NCBI GenBank assembly: GCA_030141605.1
Contig: JAQGDQ010000010.1
Coordinates: forward strand, 47,501 to 111,500
Direction of reading: 5' to 3'
Origin: Tubiluchus corallicola
Taxonomy: Eukaryota > Priapulida > Priapulimorpha > Priapulimorphida > Tubiluchidae
DNA: 64,000 nt
The notes beneath the pieces are model-generated. The model searched no databases and had not been told where the DNA came from. It saw only the letters and a list, made by a program, of their open reading frames with translations. Position numbers and translations under genes: made by a program. Below, piece by piece: positions 48,850-60,149 of this stretch (within the stretch, counting starts at the first letter, position 1; each line of letters starts with the position of its first letter).

Positions 48850-50718
48850 GTTAATTCTTGAAATCCAAAGATTGTTTGTTCGAATTCTGGACCAGTCTTA
48901 CTTCTTGCAAACTTCAGTTTTACATTTGTTTTAACCAAATTCCTTCAAAATCTTCAATAACTGGACATCCAAATGGAATGACTACCTTATAATTTCGATT
49001 ACCTTAAAGATGACACCAAATGTCTAGAAACCTTTTATACTTTCTGTTTGCAATAATATTACGGCTTTTATTTAGAGATATCAGTCATAAAACCACAATT
49101 TTTACAGTTTAATTTTAGCACAAAACAGCAACTTTATTTCAATTTAAATTAAAACGGAATTGAAATTCAAACATGTTAATATGATGATTGCCAGGCAGAT
49201 ACTGCCTGCAAAGAATGCCAAGAACTTATGAAACTTAGCTGTAAAATTATCAAAAAGGAAATAACATTAATAAAGCCAAATACGGAGAAAAAAACGAATG
49301 AGCTTTGCAAAATTTTCAGTAACTAAACTCAATACTGACTGTGAATTTTCTTAAGTAAGTTACACAATGAAGGACGAATATAACAAAATAAACAGGTATG
49401 CAAACAGGTAATGTAGCAGCCATAAGATATGCTAACACTCAAAAATGCCCTCTAATATGAATCTTACATTTCCTTTCTAATCTAACTTTTAGTTACCTGA
49501 TCTATACATTAAAAAAAAACTATTTGAGTTTCTTTTACACAGATAAGTGAAGCTTTTTAGTGCTTCAAATGAACTTAACACTTACAGCAGCATTCGCTAA
49601 ATTTGTACGAGACAATTATACATCACATCACTAGACTAAATTAAGCTTATGCACATAACTATGACTCTGAAAAATTACTGTTTAAGTTTCTGATATTAAA
49701 TGCTTAAATGCAGGAACTTATAAACTGAAATTATAATTAAACTTTTTAAAGCTTAAAAAATGAAATTTTCAATTATTGCTACAGACTTAACACTATTTTA
49801 CAAAATAAAAGAACTTCCAGGAATATAATACAATGAAATACACATATTACAGAAACTTGATGAAGTTGAACACAGAGTTGATTATCATATCGTTCTAAAC
49901 AGTCTGGTAAAGGATGTTTAGCGTATTCAGTATATGGTGTGGCTATATACACTTATCATCATTTAGCAGTCAAACAGAGATTATTTCAAAATGAAGTATG
50001 ATACAGCATAAAAGTACACATACACATCACATTTTCAATGCAAATAGACAGATTAGTACACGTCAACCAAGATGATGTTGTAATATTAAAAGTAAAAACA
50101 TGTAGTATCCATAAACACAACTAGCTAGCAGCTACGTACATTAAGTTATCAATTCGATCAACAAAGAATCAGATTAATTAACGTTACATCAACTTATATT
50201 TATCCATATGAAATTACATTATAGCCAAGGGTACATTTGGGTTCATTTACACAACTAAGTGTAAATGGGATTATGTACGTAAATGAAAACGTCAGACTTG
50301 CATGTCAAATGTCCTGACAACATATTCATTTTTGTAATGTATGAGCTATCAAATTTAATTATAACACAAGCAGATGTTTAGAAAAAGTCCTCTCAGACGG
50401 CCAACTGTCTGCCATAAAATTGCAATGTGGCTTCAAATGTGTATTTACATTAAATTTCAGTTAGCTATCTCACATTTACCAAAAACAGCAACAAGTGCTG
50501 GCAACTTACCAATATTGAGAGACATTCGCTGTTCTATACCAATGTGTTATTTGGTAATGCATGTAATGTGTTATGCTATCTCACTGATGGCTTTCCTGTA
50601 CACATAACATTCTATACATCACGTAGAAATTGCATTCTAATTAAATACCTGCTCCACCTCTTCCGCAATCAAAACTCTTACTTATCCTGGTATTTTAGCT
50701 CACTTTGATCGCTAAAGT
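48850..50718. other. Region 3' of KDM5, probably including its 3'-UTR
   Basis: No exon recognised on either strand. On the minus strand, AATAAA signals occur near 49073 and 49133, consistent with a 3'-UTR of up to about 1.6 kb for KDM5, but the site used cannot be told. Confidence 0.4.
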
Positions 50719-53700
50719 TCATAATGTGAATTCAGACTCTGACAATTCCTCAAATAGATTTCGTTTAGAATTTGGAGAGCGTGAGTGTGAACTGGAGTCA
50801 GACATGGCTTGCTCTCTGACATGTTCAAGAGATTCAAAAGTACCCTCATCATCAGAACTACTTCTCCTACGTTCTATAGAAGCTCTTTCAGCATGGTGCT
50901 GTATCTGAGATGCCAACATTTCTAAACCTGCCCATTCTGATGTACGTTCCACTTTTTCTTCCTGTCGATCTGTTGCATTATTTTCAATCAAAACTTCATT
51001 CTTCTGCTCCTCTTCTTGTTGTATGCTTTGCCTTTGTTTCACTTCCTCCTTATGATTTTGATGTTCTATCATATGTTCAATTTCCTTCTTTTTCTCAAAG
51101 ACATGGCCTGTTTCTTCTATTGGTTCCAGATTTTGCCCTTTTTCTTCCTGTTGTTCAGTTTTTTCTATCATGTCCATTTCTTGTTTTAGCTTCAGCTGAG
51201 TTTCTTTTGCATGATGTACTTCCTTTTGTATTTCCTTTTCTTGCTCACCATCTCGTGTGACATCATCACTTTGTTTCACTTTGTCTCGTATCTCCTCTTG
51301 TGCTTCCTTAACTTCCTCCACTTTCTGTTGTCTTTCCAGTTTTTGTATGACTTCTTCCTGCAATTCTTCTGCACACTCCATTTTCATATCTACTTGTTCT
51401 TCTGTTTGTTCAATATATTGCTGTGATTTTTTTGCATGTTCTACTTTAATACTCACTTCCTGCTTTTCTTCAAGTTTTTGCTGCAAAAATTCCTCCTGCC
51501 TACTATTCTCTTCCTGTTTTCTTTCTACCTTCTGTTGTAATTCTACTCCTTGTTCTTTTTCCTCTATTCTTTGTTGTCTCTCATCCTGTGCCTTCTGCAC
51601 CCCTTCAGGTTGATTCTGCTCACCACTCGGCTCTAACGTTTTTTCTGGTGTTTGACACAGAGACTGAGCTGTGTATTTGACTTTTACTGTGGACAGAACA
51701 TCGACATTTTCACATGTTTCTTTTTCTAAGTCAGAGAAATTTGTTTTTTCAGGTGCGTCACTATTTGTTGTTGTAGTAAAAAATTCACTAGGGCTATGAT
51801 CAACTGGAGTTGATACAACTGACACAATCACATCTTCAGTATCAACCAGATCAGTGGTTCCAATAGGACCAACAGGTTTTTCCTTTTGACTACAGTTCAA
51901 GCAAATATAGTCTTCGTCTTCATTTAAATCATCTTCACTCAGTCCTACACAGTTGTAATGGAACCAAAGTTCACAACCTCCATCACATTGCACCCAATCA
52001 ACGGCTTCACCCATTGGTCGATAGCATGGGGTAGCTGCGCATATGTTATCTGGGTCATCGTCTTTATCATCATCTTTTGCAACTGGTTCGGATTTGACCT
52101 TTGCTAAAGCTTTCTCTTTGGTATTTGTCGGTGCCATTTTCATGGTTTTCAATTTCTTTCTTCCCACATCTTTTTTCTGTATTTTCTTCGCTTCATCTTT
52201 CAATTTTCGTTTGCGACCTCTGAGCTCAGAAGGTTCTAACTTGATTTTCTTTTTATTCTTTTCCTTTTCTACTTTTATTTCACTGGATGTTTCCTGGTCC
52301 ACAAACTCCATGTATTTTGGCTCTTCCTTTACCTTGCATGCTTGAAGGATCCTCCATATGTGTTGTGTCTCATCAAGTGAAACTTCTAGCAAATCACCTT
52401 CCATCATTAAGTCTTCAAGTTGAAGTCTTGCAGTTGAGGTCAACTCGAGGACTGGTGTTTCAAATTGACGTGGAACAATTGGTGACTTTCGGCTGTGCTT
52501 ACGAGGAGAAGAAGTAGACAAGGTTTTTGAAGCAGAAGAGTATGCATGCTCACCACCTCCAAATGAAGAAGGCTGGACATTACTTTGTACAGGTCCTGTA
52601 GTGAATGACTTTGTTCTAGGCTGAGATTCCGACTCGGGAAGGTGCATTTCAGATAGCAAAGGCGGAAAACATTCAGATTCCACCACAACTTCACCTGCGA
52701 CCGAGAAACCTATATTTGTATTCTGGTCAGTATCCCCACCAGCGCTGAAGGCATTTGGAGCTACAGTCGTCAGGTGACTCTGTAACTCTGGGTTATTAGC
52801 AGCCTTTTGTAATTCAGCAGTGATGATTTTTTCAGTTTTTTCTCTTGCTGCTTGTTCCACCATTTTTTGGCTAAGAACAGATAACTTAGCAAGAGCAGAT
52901 GCCAGCTCGCCTGTTGCAAGTGCCTGTCGGGCTCTATCTTGCCAACCCATTGCTCGCTCTGTAAGACATTGCAAAGCTTCTCCTTCAGGCAATCTTACTG
53001 GCAATTTCTGCAATGAGACTAGCAGGGACAAAATTGTTTCCAGCCTGGGTCTACGTGATGTTAAACAATGTGGACATAAAAATTTCAGATCTTTAATTGC
53101 CTGCATTGCAGCAGCAGCAGAAGTCTTATTTTTCGGCATTCCGGCTTTGGGCAGTGGCACGCAACTGCTATGAAACCAGTCCTCACAAAGTTCACACTGC
53201 AACATGAAGCCACTTCTTCGTTTTCTGCACACACAGTACTTGGCTTCACCCTTGTCTTCTAGTGCCTTTTTGCAATTCTTTTTTCTGTAGTTTCTCATGC
53301 TCTCTATTTCTGTAGTCTCAGCAGCTTTGTAAGCAGCAACTATTGCTGCTGGATCCCTAGTGTCTTCAACAGAAATATCCAAACTTCCAAAATGTTCAGT
53401 TTTTTCTTTTTCATCTCTCATTCTCCTTTTTTGTCGTTTACTATTAGTATCTACACCAATATCTGCCTTGGGAGAAAGAACATCAAGTAACGAATGTGAA
53501 GAATTCTTTTTTAGAAATGTTCTAGCAGTTCGTTCCCGCCAAGATTTTGCTGCTGCTACTTGACTTTCAATTTGTGGTAACTGATCAAGCCGAACAGGTA
53601 CTGAGCGCCCTTTGCTAACAAGACATTCTAGTACCTCAAGATATGGATAATGTTCGGAATTTTGGAGTAATTCAATCTTCAAAGACCAATCCTTGGCTTT

Positions 53701-55925
53701 TCTAACAGCATCTTTCAGAGTTGATATGTTAGGAAGGTAGACGGGTATGTCCTCAGACTCATGAATAATAGCTTCTATAGTAGTAAGGGCATGTCTTGGT
53801 TTTGCCTGCAAACAAATTTGTGCCTTTTCTTCCCAGCGTTCACTCATCATTAACAATCCTTGCAGTTCTCCAACAGTCTTCTCAATTAAAGGATGTGGCA
53901 TCATATTAACACCCATCTCAATGTACTTTTTTAAGTCATCTACCATAACATTACCTTTATCTGATAAGGTTGACTGTACTTTCTCTAGCCACTGTGCTTG
54001 CTGAACACACTGTTTTAATTGGGGTATCTCACCAAGATTGAGCTCAAAAGATTGCCCAAGTTCTAGCAATTCTTGAAGTTTGTCATGTTCTGGCATTTCA
54101 GTTGCAAGCATGTGCTTTACTTCTGCTTGAAAGTTTTTAACTCTGTTTAAGAAATCTTTAAGAAGATCTGTTTCAGGAATTCTGCATAACAGGACTGTCA
54201 TTTCTTCGTGCAGAAGTTGAAGTTCCTCAAGCGAAAGTTTGTCTAAAGGATGACCGGTTTCATCAACTTGTTTACTGCGTGTTCGTACTTTACGAGAAAT
54301 CAACTGCTGAACTGCATGTGCACATTTTTCTGCATCCGACACTCCAGACTTCAAAGCCATGATCAAGTTATTTTCTGGATACTGATTTTCAACTGCTTCA
54401 TCAAGTAATGCTTTCATTTTGGTAAGTTCAAGCTTATTCTCATTCTTAAGATGTAGGGCAGCTTTTGCTTTTAATATCCATCTATCAAATGGTTCTGATC
54501 GAGCCTTAATTTTACGCAACATTGAGGGCAGCTCATCCAATGTATATCGGTATTTCAATGAATAATTAGTTTTTACACAAGAACACAGTTTATCAACATG
54601 GTGTAAACACACAAGCTTGTCACTTTTACAAGTACATGCTACAGCTGACAGGAAGCATGTAGTCCTGCAGTGAGCACACTGTCTCTCGTCATCTGGCAGA
54701 AGCTCAAAAGCCTCACGCTCGGCTGAGAGTACTCCTTTTTCCAGTAGTTCTTTTCGAAGGCGCTTTTCTATTTCCACCATCTGCAACATATCTTGGAAAG
54801 TAGCAGAAGCGAGCTTTATATTAAGAGTCTCAGCCTCTAAAGCAAGCTTACAAATAAGTTCGTTGTGAGAAAACACATTAAATCTGTGATACAACTGGTA
54901 GCTATCTATAGCCATACGACCCCATTTGATCCAGTCAGCAGGGCATACATTAACTGCTTCAGCACAGTTATATCCTTGATTGAATCCTGCATGATAAGCA
55001 CGAGGAAACGTCACCACGAACTCACCGGCACGCTGATCTGTGCGCACGATTGGAACACCCTTTTTCATGAGGAGGTTTGGATGCATTATGGTCACCAGCT
55101 GATGAAGTAAATCAGGCTGAGACTCAAATAATTCTGGCACCTGATCTAACATTGCTTCTTCAAATATTTCAGCTTGAGGCCCTGGCACTCCGTACCATGT
55201 TTTTGGCTCACCCCAGTGAAGATAATTCACTGAATAGCTCCAATGATCTTCATTGTGCCAACAAAATGCAGCAAAGCACATGCCAACATACAACCAAGGT
55301 ACTTTCATTCCAGAAATATCTGCATTTATGTGTTTTAACACGGAACCATCTAACACAGACAGATTGTTCAAGTTCCAAGGTGAGAAACAGTATTCCACAT
55401 CATCAGGATAAAGATCATGGCAATCTTTTGTCGGAAAACCACTGCCCTTTTCCAATGCACTGATATCAGCCCCATATTCAACAGTTATGCTTTCATTAAT
55501 ATCCCGCGTGAGACGCCAAAATTCCTCCTCAGTTGTCTCACAAGGAACCAAATGCACTGGCATATTGAAGTATTCTGATTTGAATGTATCTGCCATTTCA
55601 CCAAATGATTGAAGGGAGTATGATTTTCCAGCATCAGGAAATCCAACTTCTCTTGGTGTGTCACACTCAGCAAGAATGCATCTGCAAAACATTATTTTTT
55701 TAGTAAAACACTATAATACATTTGTTTCCTTATTAATATGCTAAGTTAATCTACAAAGGTACAATTATCGGTTATGTCCAACAGACATTAATTCTAGACT
55801 AACTGAAAGTTTATGCTTAAATGGTTAACTGGATCAAATATTGCACTAGTGCTTCCTTACTTTTCATCACTCAAATATATATACATTTATATTATGTATT
55901 TATTTATTATGATATTATTTTTATA

Positions 55926-55976
<51 letters not shown>

Positions 55977-57428
55977 TAAATTTAACAACATTTGAATCAA
56001 TAAAAGGGCATTTTACAGTATTGTAAGTCTTGCAAATTTTAGCTTATAAGTTTAAAAACTGCTTATAATTATTCTTTAAGACACTACACTTACCACAACT
56101 GTGTTCTCGTCGGCAGCTTAAATGCTACCAACTTATGCAATATCGCTTTTCTAACCGCTTTTAGGTTTCTGGGAGCTTTTTGAGTATACTTTTGGCAATG
56201 GACATTTTTTGAATTGCAATAATATTCAACAACTTCCATTGACTTACATAATAACTATATAAAACAGATACAGTGAGTTGGATTTTAGGCTTTGAGATCA
56301 CCTTGTATGATCTAATTCATACATCTAATGGATGATATCAAAATTATTCATTTTCAGATAAAATGCAATCCAATGGAATGAAGCCTTTACAACTTCATAA
56401 ATGTGAGATTATGTGGGAAGAAGTATAGAATTTTTAATACTATTTCAGTCTGGCTACTTACACAAAGTAAAAACATAGTTAATAAAAATGGTATTTGTAA
56501 TAAACATATCAAACCTTGCGCATTTCCATTTGTTCATTGGAACAACCTCCAGTGGTGGAACTAGACAGTAAGTATGGTAACAATCATCACAGTTATCACA
56601 AAGTAATAAATGTTTATCATCTTCATGTCCCCGACATGTTTTGCATGCAAATCGATCAGGATGAGATACCGGCAATCGATTATCAAAGCTCGTCAGAAGA
56701 TTAAGATCAAGCTCAGATGGCTCACTACTAAGAATAGCTGCTTTGGGACCGGGGCCAAAGAACTGAAGTCGCTTTAGCTCCCGGTTGGCGGAATAGTCTA
56801 CTTTTACATCATCTTCCAAGTTACGAACAGCACGCTTAACTCTTCGAGCAAACACGGCATCAAGCTTTTTAGTTTCTGGTGATGCAGGTTTCGAATTCTT
56901 TGGAGATGTCGCTTCTCCTTCTGCTGTCATATCGAATGGATATAAGATTTTCTCGTAATGGTGCCGCAAAGTGGTAGCCACACCCCTGGAAGGCGTGTAG
57001 CCCATTCGACTTGCCACACAATGCCACTTCTTCTCAGACGTGATCTTCTCTAAGCCGCCAATTTCTTTTACGCATTTATGGAGTTTATACAAATCCAGGA
57101 CCTTTCCTTCCACTGTGGGAAGAGTCAAGGGCAATCCTTGCAGATCCCAGAATTTGGCAATTTTGTCCAGAAAATTCATCTTAACACGTGAAGTTGCCTC
57201 CAGTTCATTTAGTCTTTGAATTCGTGGAGTAAACCTGAACTTATCCACATCAATAACAAATGGTGGCTGCCAATCAGGAGGCGGAATAATCTTACAAATT
57301 CCACACTGCTCCGCCTCAGGACGAACCTTCTCTAGAAATGCTAGAGGATCTCTCCACTCCTCCTTGTCTGGGTGATACACTGGACATTCTGGCGGTGGTA
57401 TGAAAGGTAGTGCCTCTTCATCAGCCAT
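50719..57428 (-). CDS. KDM5: KDM5/JARID1-type histone H3K4 demethylase, 1,958 aa in two coding exons
   Basis: Nuclear Fe(II)/2-oxoglutarate oxygenase that removes tri- and dimethyl marks from H3 lysine 4. Exon 1 is 57428-56515 and exon 2 is 55681-50719. The 833-bp intron (GTTTGA...TTTTGCAG) splits an Arg codon inside PHD1, giving KWKCA-R-CILAEC. Domains in order: JmjN (9-50), ARID (82-168), PHD1 (262-311), JmjC, C5HC2 zinc finger (640-673), PLU-1-type helical region, PHD2 (KYCVCRKRRSGF, 1120-1178) and PHD3 (1518-1568). Iron ligands are His447 and Glu449 (CWHNEDHWS) and His535 (AYHAGFNQGYN); Lys465 (EPKTWYG) should bind 2-oxoglutarate, so it looks active. The order is canonical. A Glu/Gln-rich coiled-coil tail (about 1656-1890) follows PHD3, longer than in mammalian KDM5A/B. 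The start is the ATG before ADEEALPFIPPPECP. Confidence 0.97.
55930..55968. repeat. (AT)n microsatellite in the KDM5 intron
   Basis: About 20 AT units within the single coding intron of KDM5. Confidence 0.95.
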
Positions 57429-57455
57429 GTTAAGTTTCAGATACCACTGTCTCAC

Positions 57456-58130
57456 TTTAAACCATTTATACCTCTAATCAGAATACGTTCTATCCCCTGG
57501 CAGACTTGAGTACTTTCTAGAAATAAAATATGAATTAATATTAGTAATTAAAGAAGGCTGAAAGCTTCTTTGGTTCAAGTTTACACATTAAATACTTTAT
57601 TATATTAAATGCAACCTATATTCATGAAAAAGTTATTTCAAGTGTTGCATTAAAAAATAATGCTGCCACAAATATCTGAAATATAAGGATATTAATGTCT
57701 CATTTTTCAACAAAGTTCACATGCTATCAGATAATTAAACATTTTATCATCACAGTATGTAATGTATAATGTGTAATGTATATATGTAATGTAATTATAC
57801 AAAAATGTTATTCTTTCCTAATGTTGCTAAGCTACCTTGAGTACTTAAAATTGACAATGAGCGTAAGAGTTCATTGTTAGAATTAGTAATGGATTTAAAG
57901 AGATTCAATGTACGTTTGGCAATGTATCTTTGTGGGATAGGTGTCGGCAAACCATGCAGTCATAACACACTGACAATTCCTTGAAATTTGACGAACGCAG
58001 TGTGAAATTTGTCTATATTCCATTGCAAGTACACAAACAATGTCAGTTAAATAAAATGTTGATCTACCATAGAAAGACATACAACATGAATATTACAATT
58101 TCAATAAAACATGCTTAGTAGTATCAGATT
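57456..58130. other. 5'-flank or 5'-UTR region of KDM5
   Basis: No protein-coding exon seen. On the minus strand a TTTATTTCTAG acceptor-like site near 57519 precedes the start codon by about 90 bases, so a 5'-UTR intron is possible. Confidence 0.4.
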
Positions 58131-58694
58131 TCAAAAAAAGCATAAAAGTGAAATAGCAGATGTAATAAAGGCGCTTTTGCAACGTACAAGATCTACTGCT
58201 TGATCATAGAAGACGACATGCCCTAAGTGCCATTTTAATACTATTCTATTAATTTCAGTATGAGGTACATTAGTATGTTTGCTTTTTTCTGAATAGTACA
58301 CATTTAGTCTTTTCTGTATCGAACAGCATGTCATTTTCAATGGCAAACTTGTCGCATATTTTTAATAATCTTTTCAATGCATTTACAGATGAGCAAGCAG
58401 AGTTAAGTAATCTGCATAACTAAATGCACTAAGGAAAAACATAGTCTGTTATTTTTTAGTTTGAGTAACTACTGTGAACAAAATTCCCGAAAGCATGCTG
58501 CCTTGTCTTATGTTGTTGGTTGCTGTAAATTCAAAAGATTTAGAGTCATTCTAATTATTCTACACATATTTAAATGTTAACGTAAGTGTTCAGCATCAGC
58601 ACAAGCACAGTTTCAGCTAATTAACATTGCGTTTCCAGCTTTGAGAACAGAATAATGATATTAATGCGATTGAAAACCTCGGAAAAATAAATTA
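58131..58694 (-). mobile_element. Decayed non-LTR reverse transcriptase
   Basis: Minus-strand reading gives reverse-transcriptase landmarks in order, across frames broken by stops: FSEVFNRIN (cf. FSKAFDRVN), IRQGSMLSGILF (cf. VRQGGVLSPILF), FSYADYLTLLA (the YADD catalytic box, here altered to YADY), LKRLLKICDKFAIENDML, and LGHVVFYDQAVD (cf. YLGH). Order and spacing fit the palm and thumb of a non-LTR reverse transcriptase. Multiple stops and the altered catalytic box show that it is inactive. It lies upstream of the KDM5 start codon, between KDM5 and CENP-W, and its ends are not defined. Confidence 0.75.
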
Positions 58695-59180
58695 GGCAGT
58701 CATAGACAGTTTACATATGTTCAAGTAAACAAGGCATAACCATTTAATGCAACTTACTGCCAATTACAAGTAAGTACTTTGCAAGTTACAAAAAATTAAA
58801 AAAAATACCAAAATACTGGGCTCTTAATTTAGTAGTTGCCTATAATTGTTTTCTAGAATGCAAAGTATTTAGTTTACACATTTAGGTAGCAGTAAGTGTT
58901 TTTTAAAACTGCATAATTGAGATTAGACATTCCAAGTCAATTTCACTGAAAACTAGTGGTTTCTTTAGTCTAAACAATATTTAAATAAATGCAAGAGCTA
59001 AATAGGTAGCAGCAAAACTATTATGTTACTGCCAAAGTAAAAAAGTACTAATACTTACATGGCTATTAAAGATACATACAGAAGTATACATGTAAACAAC
59101 ATCATAAATACATATAACAAAGTACCATAGGGCACTAACTTAACTACATCAAATCATGATTGTTGCGATGTGACCAGAAC

Positions 59181-60146
59181 CTATACCTTACCTTGCAAAT
59201 CATACTGCTGTTGTGTAAGCAAATTACATTTATGCAGCTGAAACAAAACTCACAATTTAGTGACAAATTAATGAATTACAAATTTACTTCCTAAGCTCTA
59301 CTGTTAGCAACACTTGTCTTCTTTAATTTGTCATATTACTATACATCCCTAAAAAATCAATTTTAACATTGTATAATAATTAATGACAATACAATGCATA
59401 GAAAGAGTTTGTAAAAAACCAGCTCACCTTCCGAATTGCTTCAATGTGTGCAGATGTGATGGTATTATCTTTTAACCCTTGAGCGTATTCATTTGCAGCT
59501 AAAGCAATTTGCCGTAAGAAAAGCATGTGGTTCAAAAAAACCTGAAAAAGAAAAGCCAAGTTGTTTATCATATTTAAAAGCTTATGCAAATATTTGTATT
59601 GTAGTTAAACCCACCGTTATAAGGTTAGAGTAAGATAGAATGAAAAAAAACGGATAATAGAAAATTTTATCAGTGCATGAAAGATGACTGTTCAATTTTT
59701 CAGTTTTGGCAGAAATTAGATTTGATGTACAATCTTGGCTATCAACTGTGATGGCCATTTTCAAGGTTAAATGGGGTTGAGTTTTTCAGTTGTGTTCAAC
59801 ATTATTACATTGACGATTAATAAATTATAAAAGCTCAAAGGACAATAATATTGTCAAAGGACGATAATATGTGCAAATGAAAATAAATTGCGTAAATAAT
59901 TTCCACCGTACGTAGCAGACACTGTTTAAATATGTTAAAATAGCAACAACGACATTGCTAGTGTTATTAGCCATGATCATATCTAATGAAAATAGGTTTG
60001 GCCGATTCAATCTGCCATCTGCATCACGCAACCTATTAGTACTTGAGTAGACTTACTAGCAGTTCGCAATTAGTTGTCCACTTAGCTTTCCTGCAGTTTT
60101 GTCTCAAAGTTTTGCGTAGTTTTCCCTTAGAAAAAGTTCGCTTCAT
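59181..60146 (-). CDS. CENPW: CENP-W-like histone-fold kinetochore protein, small multi-exon gene
   Basis: CENP-W pairs with CENP-T in the CCAN complex at centromeric chromatin. Exon 1 (60146-60057) encodes MKRTFSKGKLRKTLRQ ... CELL, a basic N-terminus. Exon 2 (59541-59428) encodes VFLNHMLFLRQIALAANEYA, then QGLKDNTITSAHIEAIRK. They join in phase 0 through GTAAGT and TTTTTCAG. Human CENP-W has the same order: a basic FLKRVFKRKK-type start, LNxLLFxxRLA, then I-x-x-x-H-V-x-A-A-x-K. A TGA lies in frame upstream of the ATG. The last exon is tentative: 59237-59181, after acceptor TTTGTTTCAG, adds 18 residues and a stop. This gives 86 residues, against 88 in human. Another small histone-fold protein cannot be fully excluded. 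Confidence 0.72.
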
Positions 60147-60149
60147 GAT

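Noticed and set aside
51257-51613. Ser/Cys-rich plus-strand frame of 118 residues
   Set aside because: Antisense shadow of the Glu/Gln-rich tail of KDM5.
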